A stretch of 64,000 bases of DNA from Bacillus sp. Xin1 (GTDB lineage: Bacteria; Bacillota; Bacilli; Bacillales; Bacillaceae_G): the NCBI RefSeq assembly GCF_013314535.1, contig NZ_JABUAE010000023.1, positions 1 to 64,000 of the forward strand, given 5' to 3'. Shown in pieces: positions 48,570 to 57,420 of this stretch. The notes under the pieces are model-generated. The model had not been told where the DNA came from. It did not search any database and was given only the letters and a program-made list of their open reading frames with translations. Positions within the stretch are counted from its first letter, which is position 1, and each line of letters starts with the position of its first letter. A program made the position numbers and the translations under genes.

Positions 48570-49997
48570 ATGAATTTAGAAACAATTATCGGTTTAGAGG
48601 TTCACGTTGAGTTAAAAACGAATTCGAAAATTTTCTCTGCGAGTCCAACAGAATTCGGAGCAGATCCAAATACACAAACAAGTGTAATTGACTTAGGATA
48701 TCCTGGGGTGCTTCCAACTCTAAATAAAGAAGCAGTTAACTTTGCGATGAAAGCTGCAATGGCATTAAACTGTGAAATCGCAACAGAAACAAAGTTTGAT
48801 CGTAAAAACTATTTCTACCCAGATAATCCGAAAGCATACCAAATTTCTCAATATGATAAGCCAATTGGGGAAAATGGTTGGATTGAAATTGAAGTAGATG
48901 GCAAAAAGAAACGTATCGGTATTACACGTCTTCACCTAGAAGAAGATGCGGGTAAATCAACGCATACAAGTGAAGGCTCATTAGTGGATTATAACCGTCA
49001 AGGTATGCCATTAATTGAAATCGTATCTGAGCCGGATATGCGTACGCCAGAAGAAGCATATGCATACTTAGAAAAATTAAAATCGATCATTCAATATACA
49101 GGTGTATCTGATTGTAAAATGGAAGAAGGTTCTCTTCGCTGTGATGCGAACATTTCCCTTCGTCCAGTAGGACAAGAGAAGTTTGGTACAAAAGCAGAAC
49201 TGAAAAACTTAAACTCATTTACTTATGTACAAAAAGGACTTGAGCATGAACAAGTACGCCAAGAAAAAGAACTATTATCTGGTGGCATCATTCAACAAGA
49301 AACACGTCGTTATGATGAAGCAACGAAGAAGACGATCCTAATGCGTGTCAAAGAAGGATCTGACGATTATCGTTACTTCCCAGAGCCGGATTTAGTTGAA
49401 CTTTACATCGATGATGAGTGGAAAGAACGCGTTCGTGCTTCTATTCCAGAACTTCCAGATGCTCGTAAAGTACGCTATGTTGAAGAACTTGGTTTACCAG
49501 CTTATGATGCACACGTATTAACATTAACAAAAGAGATGTCTGATTTCTTTGAAGCGACAATCGCAGATGGTGCAGACGCGAAATTAACATCAAACTGGTT
49601 AATGGGTGAAGTACTTGCATACTTAAACAAACAACAAAAAGAATTAAAAGACGTAGCATTAACGCCAGCTGGTCTATCTAAAATGGTTCAATTAATTGAA
49701 AAGGGTACAATTTCGTCTAAGATTGCGAAAAAAGTATTTAACGAATTAATTGAAAAAGGTGGAGACCCAGAAGAAATCGTTAAAGCAAAAGGTCTTGTTC
49801 AAATTTCTGACGAAGGCACACTTCGTAAAGTCGTAACTGAAATTCTTGATAATAACGAACAATCTATTGAAGACTTCAAAAACGGTAAAGACCGTGCGAT
49901 TGGCTTCTTAGTTGGTCAAATTATGAAGGCAACAAAAGGACAAGCTAACCCGCCACTTGTTAACAAGATCTTGTTAGAAGAAATCAATAAACGATAA
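48570..49997 (+). CDS. gatB: Aspartyl/glutamyl-tRNA amidotransferase subunit B
   Basis: GatB, 475 aa, activates the glutamate on tRNA with ATP and transfers ammonia. [20 protein letters not shown] at the start, the [16 protein letters not shown] segment, [11 protein letters not shown] and the C-terminal YqeY-like helical tRNA-binding domain identify it. RBS AGGAGGCGAG, 13 bases after gatA; a terminator follows. Confidence 0.98.
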   Translation: MNLETIIGLEVHVELKTNSKIFSASPTEFGADPNTQTSVIDLGYPGVLPTLNKEAVNFAMKAAMALNCEIATETKFDRKNYFYPDNPKAYQISQYDKPIGENGWIEIEVDGKKKRIGITRLHLEEDAGKSTHTSEGSLVDYNRQGMPLIEIVSEPDMRTPEEAYAYLEKLKSIIQYTGVSDCKMEEGSLRCDANISLRPVGQEKFGTKAELKNLNSFTYVQKGLEHEQVRQEKELLSGGIIQQETRRYDEATKKTILMRVKEGSDDYRYFPEPDLVELYIDDEWKERVRASIPELPDARKVRYVEELGLPAYDAHVLTLTKEMSDFFEATIADGADAKLTSNWLMGEVLAYLNKQQKELKDVALTPAGLSKMVQLIEKGTISSKIAKKVFNELIEKGGDPEEIVKAKGLVQISDEGTLRKVVTEILDNNEQSIEDFKNGKDRAIGFLVGQIMKATKGQANPPLVNKILLEEINKR

Positions 49998-50027
49998 GCT
50001 GAAACGATTAAAGATTAAACAGAGAAA

Positions 50028-50051
50028 GCACCCATATTTGGGTGTTTTTTC
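50028..50051 (+). terminator. gatCAB terminator
   Basis: AGCACCCA pairs with TGGGTGTT, followed by a T run. Confidence 0.9.
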
Positions 50052-50054
50052 TGA

Positions 50055-50109
50055 GTTAATCAAACGTTTGTTTAAATTAAGAAATTATTTAAACAAACGT
50101 TTGATTAAC
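50055..50109. promoter_or_regulatory. Large double palindrome, TetR-type operator candidate
   Basis: Two 23-base arms (50055-50077 and 50087-50109) are exact reverse complements with a 9-base centre. Each arm contains CAAACGTTTG, itself a perfect palindrome, so the site offers two symmetric boxes about 32 bases apart. This is typical of TetR-family operators. No regulator gene or intact target is next to it. Confidence 0.6.
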
Positions 50110-50173
50110 TGTCAAATGTGAGAAAATGTTTGTATAGCAACTATGGTATGATAGTTGCAAAAAGGTGGGAATA

Positions 50174-50257
50174 ATGATAAATCTAGACATAGAGAGTTTT
50201 TCATCTCGTGAAATAATAGATACTTATTATTCGTTATATTTATTTTTTATGAAATAA
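50174..50257 (+). pseudogene. Remnant of a gene controlled by the double palindrome
   Basis: After an AAAGGTGGG ribosome binding site, a 27-codon frame (MINLDIESFSSREIIDTYYS...) stops at 50257. An overlapping frame from 50256 continues RSNKEWKDIFLGQIKQNL until a bcr1-like repeat cuts in at 50299. Together they look like the first ~45 residues of a lost gene, frameshifted and truncated. Confidence 0.4.
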
Positions 50258-50298
50258 TGAGAAGTAATAAAGAATGGAAAGATATATTTCTTGGTCAA

Positions 50299-50382
50299 AT
50301 AAAGCAAAACCTTCGTTAGTGAACATATACTAATGAAGGGCTACACGAATCGGGTTCTTACTGCCTATTTGAGCGGGATAAA
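50299..50382 (-). repeat. bcr1-like dispersed repeat, copy 4 (diverged)
   Basis: An 84-base stretch bounded by ATAAA on both sides (50299-50303 and 50378-50382). Its right part, TTCTTACTGCCTATTTGAGCGGG, matches the reversed left end of copy 1. Left part CCTTCGTTAGTGAA...CTAATGAAGG is a hairpin that replaces the usual AATCAGTGGGG one. Confidence 0.4.
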
Positions 50383-50482
50383 AGAAGGATAGGAAGATGA
50401 GAGGAGGTAGGCATAGGAACGCTGAATAAGGATTCGGTATATTCTTTTTCTATGAATCAGAAATTTCCTGTGCTAATGAATA

Positions 50483-51385
50483 ATGAAGCGAGCAAGAATA
50501 ATTTATAATCCTACTTCTGGTCGTGAGTTATTTAAAAAGAGCTTACCAGAAGTATTACAAAAATTAGAACAAGCTGGATATGAAACATCTTGTCATGCAA
50601 CAACTGGTCCTGGAGATGCGACTGTGGCGGCGAGGCAAGCTGCAGATCGTAAGTTTGATGTTGTGATTGCAGCAGGCGGTGACGGGACGTTAAATGAAGT
50701 AGTGAACGGTTTAGTAGGACATGAACATCGTCCGAAATTCGGTATCATTCCAGTTGGAACGACAAATGACTTTGCACGTGCAATTGGTGTACCTCGTTCT
50801 ATTGAAGAAGCTGCCAATATTATTTGTGAAGGTAAAACAGTTCCATTAGACTTAGGCAGAGCAAATGATACATATTTTATTAATATTGCTGGTGGAGGAC
50901 GTATTACAGAATTAACATATGAAGTGCCAAGTAAATTAAAAACAGTTCTTGGACAGTTAGCGTACTATTTAAAAGGGATTGAAATGTTACCATCACTACA
51001 TCCAACATATGTTGAAATCGAGTATGATGGAAAGCTATTACAAGAAGAGATTACGATGTTTTTAATTACGAATACGCGCTCTGTTGGTGGTTTTGAAAAG
51101 GTTGCACCATATGCATCTATTAACGATGGTTTATTTGATTTATTAGTGCTGAAGAAGGGTTCTATTGCTGATTTAATTAAAGCAGCAACACAAGCGCAGC
51201 GCGGTGAGCATATTAATAACCCAAAGGTTTTATATACGCAGGCAAATCGTATTAAGGTTCATTCACCGGATAAATTAATGATTAATTTAGATGGTGAATA
51301 TGGCGGAGATGCACCGATGGAATTTGAAAATATATATCATTGTCTTGAACTATTTGTTCCTGAACATCAAGAGGATGTCCTATAA
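50483..51385 (+). CDS. dgkB: Diacylglycerol kinase DgkB
   Basis: DgkB, 300 aa, is the soluble lipid kinase that recycles diacylglycerol, released during lipoteichoic acid synthesis, into phosphatidic acid. IIYNPTSGRE at the start and VIAAGGDGTLNEVVNGLVG near residue 62 (GGDGT nucleotide loop), plus GTTNDFARAIG, mark the DAGK catalytic domain. No strong ribosome binding site is visible before ATG 50483; two ATG codons lie close together there. Monocistronic. Confidence 0.95.
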   Translation: MKRARIIYNPTSGRELFKKSLPEVLQKLEQAGYETSCHATTGPGDATVAARQAADRKFDVVIAAGGDGTLNEVVNGLVGHEHRPKFGIIPVGTTNDFARAIGVPRSIEEAANIICEGKTVPLDLGRANDTYFINIAGGGRITELTYEVPSKLKTVLGQLAYYLKGIEMLPSLHPTYVEIEYDGKLLQEEITMFLITNTRSVGGFEKVAPYASINDGLFDLLVLKKGSIADLIKAATQAQRGEHINNPKVLYTQANRIKVHSPDKLMINLDGEYGGDAPMEFENIYHCLELFVPEHQEDVL

Positions 51386-51452
51386 AAGAAGGCACTGAAA
51401 AAGTCATTGCTTTGAAATAATAGCACGCATTTTATCAGGATGTTGAAAAGAG

Positions 51453-51499
51453 AAAGGAGTCCATTACCTGTATATAGTAGGTAGTGGACTCCTTTTTCT
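51453..51499 (+). terminator. dgkB terminator
   Basis: AAAGGAGTCCA and TGGACTCCTTT form a long hairpin with ACCTG...AGGT extension, followed by TTCTT. The rest of the gap to 51696 shows no gene. Confidence 0.85.
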
Positions 51500-51696
51500 T
51501 ATAAAGTGGATTTTTTCGGTACCCTCCTATAAAAGGCATCCTCTTTTATGGTTTATGTGTACATGGAATATTGCCATTAATTTCTTTTGTAAATTGGGAG
51601 TTGGTTTGATTTTTATGGTATTTTTACAATGCGTTCATCTTACATCCACATTTACTTGCTACACTGAATGTGAGAAGGGCAGAAAGGTAGGGTGTT

Positions 51697-52443
51697 ATGG
51701 AGAAGATAAAGGCAATACTCTTTGATAAAGATGGAACGTTAATGGATTTTCACTCAATTTGGATAAAGGTAGCAGAAGAACTTGTAGCTGAACTTATAGA
51801 ACTACATCAATTACCTCAATCATTACGGTTAACTATTTTGGAGGAAATTGGTGTTGAAGGGGCATTCGTTCATCCACGTAGTGTATTGGCAGCAGGAACA
51901 AGCCACGATATAGCGAAAATTTGTTGTAAGTATATACCGTCTGTTGAAGAGAGTGATATGCATCACTGGATAAGTGAAAAACTATTTACTATTATGTACG
52001 AACATCGTTCACATATGAGAATGACAGCAGACTTACCAAAACTTTTACAAGCATTGAAAGAAAAAGGGTTAATTTTAGGTGTTGTGACTGCTGATGATTT
52101 TGCGCCAACAGAACTCTTTTTAAAACAGTGTCAATTAGAATCGTTTTTTGACTATATTATAGCTTCAGATACATTTCCAGCTCAAAAACCAGATAAGCAA
52201 ATTGTAGAATCATTTTGTGAAAAGTTCGGGTTAGACCCAGGAGAGGTAGTAGTTGTTGGGGATACACCAACAGATTTATATTTAGCAAAAAATAGCGGTG
52301 CTTGTTATGCAATTGGAGTTCTTTCAGGGACGGGTGATCGTCAAACGTTAGCACCACTTGCAGATATTGTATTAGATTCTGTCAGTAATTTCATTTCTGA
52401 TTCTGGAGAACTGATTTGGGAACGAGAAAAGTCTAATCTATAA
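51697..52443 (+). CDS. HAD-superfamily phosphatase
   Basis: 248 aa. Nucleophile Asp10 in ILFDKDGTLMDF (DxDGT), a helical cap with HPRSVLAAGTS, motif II in LGVVTADD, Lys in AQKPDKQ and acidic motif IV in VVVVGDTPTDLYLAK. This is the phosphoglycolate phosphatase-like group; the true substrate is not evident. RBS AGAAAGGTAGGG. Monocistronic upstream of the gab locus. Confidence 0.9.
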   Translation: MEKIKAILFDKDGTLMDFHSIWIKVAEELVAELIELHQLPQSLRLTILEEIGVEGAFVHPRSVLAAGTSHDIAKICCKYIPSVEESDMHHWISEKLFTIMYEHRSHMRMTADLPKLLQALKEKGLILGVVTADDFAPTELFLKQCQLESFFDYIIASDTFPAQKPDKQIVESFCEKFGLDPGEVVVVGDTPTDLYLAKNSGACYAIGVLSGTGDRQTLAPLADIVLDSVSNFISDSGELIWEREKSNL

Positions 52444-52450
52444 ATAAAAT

Positions 52451-52491
52451 AAGTCTATATTGACTCGCATTAAGTCAATATAGACTTATTT
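52451..52491 (+). terminator. Terminator after the HAD gene
   Basis: AAGTCTATATTGAC pairs with GTCAATATAGACTT, followed by ATTTTT. Confidence 0.92.
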
Positions 52492-52537
52492 TTATGTCGA
52501 AATCCTGAGAAAACTAGAAGATTATGCATTCGTTATG

Positions 52538-52555
52538 TTGGCATACATCTTGCAA
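52538..52555 (+). promoter_or_regulatory. Sigma-54 (SigL) promoter of gabT
   Basis: TTGGCATACATCTTGCAA matches the -24/-12 consensus TGGCAC-N5-TTGCA with exactly five spacer bases; only the last C of the -24 box differs. It lies 45 bases before gabT, and a sigma-54 activator gene follows gabT. Confidence 0.9.
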
Positions 52556-52599
52556 TATAGAAAAAGAAAATCATAGCATAGAAAAGGATGGGAGAAACG

Positions 52600-53961
52600 A
52601 TGAATAAAAAATTCGCTAAAGTAAATGAACAAATTCCAGGACCAAAAGCAGCTTCTTTATTAGAACGCCGTCAAAATATCGTACCAAAGGGCGTGAGCAA
52701 TGGGATTGCAACATTCGTACAGTCAGCCGATGGTGCGCTTGTAACAGATGTAGATGGAAATCAATTTATCGATTTTGCAGGAGCAATTGGAACGATTAAC
52801 GTAGGACATTGTCATCCTGCTGTGAAAGAGGCGCTTCATAAACAAGTAGATCAATACATTCATACTGGCTTTAATGTAATGATGTATGAACCGTATATTG
52901 AATTAGCAGAGAAGCTTGCTGCATTAGCTCCTGGAAACTTTGAGAAACAAGTACTGTTTTTAAATAGCGGTGCTGAAGCGGTTGAAAATGCTGTGAAAAT
53001 TGCTCGTAAGTATACGAAAAGAACTGGCATTATTGCATTTACAAAAGGATTTCACGGTCGTACATTGATGACAATGACGATGACAAGTAAAGTAAAGCCT
53101 TATAAATTTGGATTTGGACCATTTGCACCGGAAGTATATAAAGCACCATTCCCATATGAATACCGTCGTCCAGAAGGCTTAACAGACGAACAATATGATA
53201 ACTTTATTATTGAAGAATTTAAGAATTTCTTAATCTCAGAAGTTGCCCCAGAAAGCATAGCTGCCGTTGTAATGGAGCCTGTTCAAGGTGAAGGTGGTTT
53301 TATCATTCCAAGTAAGAAGTTTGTACAAGAAGTAAGTCGTCTTTGCTCGGAACACGGTATTTTATTTGTAGCTGATGAAATCCAAACAGGTTTTAGCCGT
53401 ACAGGAAAATACTTTGCAATTGATCACTATGATGTCGTTCCAGACTTAATTACTGTTTCGAAATCATTAGGGGCAGGAGTACCGATTAGTGGAGTTATTG
53501 GGCGAAAAGAAATTATGAATGAATCAGCACCAGGAGAACTTGGTGGAACATACGCTGGAAGTCCATTAGGCTGCGCTGCTGCATTAGCTGTTTTGGATAT
53601 TATAGAGAAAGAAAAATTAAATGATCGAGCTCTGCATGTAGGGAAAGTTGTGATGGATCGATTTGAGGAAATGAAGGAAAAGTACAACTGTATTGGTGAC
53701 GTACGTGGTTTAGGAGCGATGTGTGCATTTGAACTTGTTAAAGACCGTACAACGAAAGAAGCAGATAAAGAATTAACAGCACGTTTATGTGCTGAAGCAA
53801 ATAAACGTGGACTGCTCTTATTATCTGCTGGAACGTATGGGAATGTAGTTCGTGTCCTAATGCCACTGGTTATTACAGATGAGCAATTGGAAGAAGGGCT
53901 TACAATTATTGAAGATTCCTTGCAAGCTTGTTATGAGCAAGCAGATATCGCTCGTGTGTAA
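52600..53961 (+). CDS. gabT: 4-aminobutyrate aminotransferase
   Basis: GabT, 453 aa, moves the amino group of GABA to 2-oxoglutarate, giving succinate semialdehyde. Class III aminotransferase marks: FLNSGAEAVENAVKIAR near residue 120, the PLP-aspartate motif LFVADEIQTGFSRTG near 258 and the Schiff-base Lys in TVSKSLGAGVPISG near 288. ATG 52600 lies behind AAAGGATGGGAG; an in-frame start at 52588 is less fit. Transcribed from a sigma-54 promoter and probably activated by GabR. Confidence 0.95.
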   Translation: MNKKFAKVNEQIPGPKAASLLERRQNIVPKGVSNGIATFVQSADGALVTDVDGNQFIDFAGAIGTINVGHCHPAVKEALHKQVDQYIHTGFNVMMYEPYIELAEKLAALAPGNFEKQVLFLNSGAEAVENAVKIARKYTKRTGIIAFTKGFHGRTLMTMTMTSKVKPYKFGFGPFAPEVYKAPFPYEYRRPEGLTDEQYDNFIIEEFKNFLISEVAPESIAAVVMEPVQGEGGFIIPSKKFVQEVSRLCSEHGILFVADEIQTGFSRTGKYFAIDHYDVVPDLITVSKSLGAGVPISGVIGRKEIMNESAPGELGGTYAGSPLGCAAALAVLDIIEKEKLNDRALHVGKVVMDRFEEMKEKYNCIGDVRGLGAMCAFELVKDRTTKEADKELTARLCAEANKRGLLLLSAGTYGNVVRVLMPLVITDEQLEEGLTIIEDSLQACYEQADIARV

Positions 53962-53990
53962 ATAATAGCGAGATAAAACCTTTTTTTGGG

Positions 53991-54130
53991 GTGGGAGAGA
54001 GCGTCCGTTTATACATAGAAGCGGTCAGGTCCTCTTCCTCGCCCATACCAAATAAAAGAAAAGAGAGAAAATGAGTGCGGATTCCCTTTTGTTTTCATGG
54101 CAGTAACCTATCTGCCTGAAAAGCAAAATG
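53991..54130. repeat. Second dispersed repeat family, copy A
   Basis: A ~140-base non-coding unit between gabT and gabR. The 20 bases at 54014-54033 (CATAGAAGCGGTCAGGTCCT) recur exactly at 63275-63294, and flanking GTGGGAGAGAG, AAAGAGAGAAAA.GAG and CAGTAAC.TAT.TGC motifs occur in the same order. See copies C at 55673 and B at 63252. Confidence 0.6.
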
Positions 54131-54274
54131 GATTTACAACAAATGTGCAATCATTCTAGTTTACTCGGTTCAGAAAAAATACAGAAAATTCCCTTAAAAA
54201 GAGATTTCACTTTATAATGAAATGTAGGTGATAATAAAGGGAAGATTGGATCCTGCATTTGAGGAGTGGCTGGA

Positions 54275-55636
54275 ATGGTTGCAGAAAAGGAACGAGCATT
54301 TATGGATTTAAAAGATGTGTTTGAATATGCATTTGATGAAATTTTTGTTACGGATGAGGAAGGGACTGTCGTTCGTGTAAATAGTACATGCGAAAGACAC
54401 TATCAATTATCTGCTGAAGAGTTAGTAGGAAAACATGTAAAAGAGCTGCAAAAAGAAGGGATTTTTTATCCATCTGCAACATTGGAAGTAATTGAGAAGA
54501 AAAAACCAATTGAACTTGTTCAAACAACAAAGTCGGGAGAGTATTTGCACGTTCGAACAAGGCCTGTGTTTGATGAACAAGGGAATTTACGAAGAGTGAT
54601 TAGTTACTCTCGTGATCTTACGGAACTCTATCAATTACGAAAAAAGGTAGAGGAGATGGATAATCAGTTAAAGACATATAAAAAAGAGTTAAGAGAAACG
54701 TATGAATATGAAGGGCTTATTTTTAAAAGTGTAGCTATGCAAAAAATAGTCGCAACAATCAAAAAAGTATCCATGGTAGATAGTACGGTTCTTATTTTAG
54801 GTGAGACTGGAGTAGGAAAAAGTAGATTAGTACGTCATTTGCATGAAGTAAGTCATCGTAAAAATGAAATGTTTTATGAAATTAATTGTGCGGCATTACC
54901 GACAAACTTAATTGAATCGGAACTGTTTGGCTACTCAGGTGGTTCTTTTACAGGCGCAAATCGCGAAGGGAAAAAGGGCATTTTGGAGTTAGCTCATAAA
55001 GGAACCCTTTTCTTAGATGAAATTGGTGAAATGCCGCTTGAAATTCAGGCAAAACTGCTGCAAGTACTACAAGAAAAAACATTCCGCCCAGTAGGAGGTA
55101 GAGAACTAAAAAAAGTAGATGTTCGAATTGTGGCAGCTACGAATAGGGATTTAGCTGAAATGGTAAAGCAAGGGACGTTTCGGAAAGACTTATATTATCG
55201 TCTTAATGTCATACCGATTCAAATTCCGCCGCTGCGCGAGAGAACGGAAGATATTTTACCGTTAGTTTATCATTACCTACAACATTTTAATGAAAAGTAT
55301 GGACGTGATGTAAAGCTAGCACCTAGCACATTACAAATACTCGTAGGGTATCCTTGGGAAGGAAATAATAGAGAAATAGAAAATGTAATTGAAAGGATTG
55401 TTATTACTGCTGATGACATCGTTATGATAGAAGACTTACCGATATCTATGCAGGAATCTACAGTTGAGCAATCCGGTCAAAGCCTCTATAAAATGCTGGA
55501 AGAAGTAGAACGAAATATTATTATGAAAGCGTATAAAACACATGGGTCAAGTTATAAGGTCGCAGAATTCCTGAAAATAAGTCAATCTGCAGCTACTAGA
55601 AAAATCAAGAAGTTTATAGGAGAAGAAATTATATAA
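54275..55636 (+). CDS. gabR: Sigma-54-dependent transcriptional activator (GabR-like)
   Basis: 453 aa. An N-terminal PAS sensor (residues 1 to about 115, FEYAFDEIFVTDEEGTVVRV), a coiled-coil linker, a AAA+ domain with Walker A LGETGVGKS near 176 and the sigma-54 contact loop GSFTGA (instead of canonical GAFTGA), and a C-terminal Fis-type helix-turn-helix (YKVAEFLKISQSAATRKIKK). Start ATG 54275 follows GAGGAG. In B. thuringiensis a similar protein between gabT and gabD activates gabT; the same order is here. Confidence 0.93.
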   Translation: MVAEKERAFMDLKDVFEYAFDEIFVTDEEGTVVRVNSTCERHYQLSAEELVGKHVKELQKEGIFYPSATLEVIEKKKPIELVQTTKSGEYLHVRTRPVFDEQGNLRRVISYSRDLTELYQLRKKVEEMDNQLKTYKKELRETYEYEGLIFKSVAMQKIVATIKKVSMVDSTVLILGETGVGKSRLVRHLHEVSHRKNEMFYEINCAALPTNLIESELFGYSGGSFTGANREGKKGILELAHKGTLFLDEIGEMPLEIQAKLLQVLQEKTFRPVGGRELKKVDVRIVAATNRDLAEMVKQGTFRKDLYYRLNVIPIQIPPLRERTEDILPLVYHYLQHFNEKYGRDVKLAPSTLQILVGYPWEGNNREIENVIERIVITADDIVMIEDLPISMQESTVEQSGQSLYKMLEEVERNIIMKAYKTHGSSYKVAEFLKISQSAATRKIKKFIGEEII

Positions 55637-55672
55637 ATACAAATTGAAAAAATTGCATAAAGCCTTTTTTCT

Positions 55673-55802
55673 TTGGCAGAAAAGAGTATCTGATCATGTG
55701 TAGAAGTGATCACTACCTTTTTTAGCTCCATGTCAGGAGAGAATAAGGAGAGAACTTCTTTAATTTTCAGAACCTCGACTTACATGTTGGAAAATTAAAA
55801 TG
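55673..55802. repeat. Second dispersed repeat family, copy C (diverged)
   Basis: Shares with copy B the string CCTTTTTTAGCTCCATG (55716-55732), then AGAGA.AA...GAGAG, and CTTACATGTTGGAAAATTAAAA at the end, in the same order and at similar spacing. It lies between gabR and gabD. Confidence 0.45.
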
Positions 55803-55911
55803 GTATTAGGGTGAAAGGTTTTTGGAGGTTATTTCTTTGTTCGAATGCTTTTTTGAAAGTATGATAGAAATATAGAAGAAAATGAAGGGAATATAAAGGA
55901 GGAAGAGAACA

Positions 55912-57363
55912 TTGGATAAGAAAGCGACGTATGTAAACTTAGATCAAAAAGCGATGTATATAAATGGAGAGTGGATTAAGCTGCAGGAACAAATTGAGAT
56001 TAATAATCCAGCGACGCAGGAAGTATTTGCAACTGTTCCAAAGGGCGGAGTAACTGAGGCAAAGCAAGCTGTAGATGCCGCACACGAAGCTTTTAAATCT
56101 TGGTCAAAATTAACGGCAGCTGACCGTGCACAAAAATTAAAAAAGTGGTTTACATTAATTGATGAAAACAAAGAAGAAATTGCGGCGATTATGACAAAAG
56201 AACAAGGAAAGCCGTTTGCAGAAGCACTTGGGGAAGTGAACTATGCAAATAGTTTTGTAGAGTGGTATGCAGAAGAAGGGAAACGAGTATACGGTGAAAT
56301 GATCCCAGCTTCCCACCCCAATAAACGCATTTTAGTAACGAAGCAACCTGTGGGCGTTATTGCGGCAATTACACCGTGGAATTTTCCAGCTGCAATGATT
56401 ACAAGAAAAGTAGCACCAGCACTTGCAGCAGGCTGTACAGCAGTTGTAAAACCTGCAAGTCAAACACCGTTAACGGCATTAAAATTAGCTGAACTTGCAC
56501 ATGAAGCTGATATCCCAAAGGGTGTGTTAAACATTGTAACAGGTAGTGCAAAGGCAATTGCCGATACTTGGATGGAAGATGGACGCGTAAGAAAGGTTTC
56601 ATTTACAGGATCAACTGAAATCGGCAAAGAACTAATGTGTGGAGCTGCGAAAACGATGAAGAAAGTTTCGCTTGAGCTAGGTGGCCATGCTCCATTCATC
56701 GTAATGAACGATGCGGATTTAGATAAAGCAGTAGAAGCAGTAATTGGTTCGAAATTCCGTAATGCTGGACAAACATGTATATGTACAAATCGCGTATTTG
56801 TACAAGAAGCGGTGTATGGAGAATTTGCGGCGAAGTTCCAAAAGGCAGTAGGGCAGCTTAAAGTAGGCGATGGATTTGGAGAAGGTACGACTGTAGGACC
56901 GCTAATTGATGCGAATGCTGTAGAAAAAGTACAGGAGCATATTGAAGATGCAATCAAAAAAGGCGGTGAAATTCTGTATGGAGGTCAAACACTTACAGAA
57001 TTAAATGGTCACTTCATTGAGCCAACTGTCATTGGAGACGCCAACGACACAATGTTATGTATGACTGAAGAAACATTTGGTCCAGTGGCACCAGTTGCGA
57101 AATTTGAAACGGTAGAAGAGGTTATTGAGCGTGCGAATAACACGCCATATGGCTTAGCGGCGTATGTATTTACAAAAGATATTAGCCAAGCCTTTCAAAT
57201 TAGTGAAGCGCTAGAATATGGAATTATTGGCTTAAACGATGGGCTTCCATCTGTTGCACAAGCTCCATTTGGCGGATTTAAAGAAAGTGGGATTGGTCGT
57301 GAAGGCGGTCATTTTGGAATTGAAGAGTATTTAGAAATTAAATATATTTCGTTAGGATTGTAA
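55912..57363 (+). CDS. gabD: Succinate-semialdehyde dehydrogenase
   Basis: GabD, 483 aa, oxidises succinate semialdehyde to succinate, completing the GABA shunt. Catalytic Glu in SLELGGHAPF near residue 255 and nucleophile Cys289 in NAGQTCICTNR; NAD(P) site in FTGSTEIGKEL near 232. TTG start at 55912 is backed by AAAGGAGG. I see no -24/-12 sigma-54 promoter before it, so it may use a sigma-A promoter, unlike gabT. A perfect palindromic terminator follows. Confidence 0.95.
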   Translation: MDKKATYVNLDQKAMYINGEWIKLQEQIEINNPATQEVFATVPKGGVTEAKQAVDAAHEAFKSWSKLTAADRAQKLKKWFTLIDENKEEIAAIMTKEQGKPFAEALGEVNYANSFVEWYAEEGKRVYGEMIPASHPNKRILVTKQPVGVIAAITPWNFPAAMITRKVAPALAAGCTAVVKPASQTPLTALKLAELAHEADIPKGVLNIVTGSAKAIADTWMEDGRVRKVSFTGSTEIGKELMCGAAKTMKKVSLELGGHAPFIVMNDADLDKAVEAVIGSKFRNAGQTCICTNRVFVQEAVYGEFAAKFQKAVGQLKVGDGFGEGTTVGPLIDANAVEKVQEHIEDAIKKGGEILYGGQTLTELNGHFIEPTVIGDANDTMLCMTEETFGPVAPVAKFETVEEVIERANNTPYGLAAYVFTKDISQAFQISEALEYGIIGLNDGLPSVAQAPFGGFKESGIGREGGHFGIEEYLEIKYISLGL

Positions 57364-57364
57364 T

Positions 57365-57402
57365 AAAAAAGAGCTATTTTCCTAGGAAAATAGCTCTTTT
57401 TT
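57365..57402. terminator. Bidirectional terminator between gabD and the aminopeptidase gene
   Basis: A perfect 38-bp palindrome (AAAAAAGAGCTATTTTCC and its complement) with T runs on both strands, placed between two convergent genes. Confidence 0.93.
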
Positions 57403-57420
57403 ATTAAGTTATTTATAGCC

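Noticed and set aside
56460-56957. 165-aa minus-strand frame inside gabD
   Set aside because: Long only because of codon bias in gabD; no start signal and composition typical of an antisense frame.
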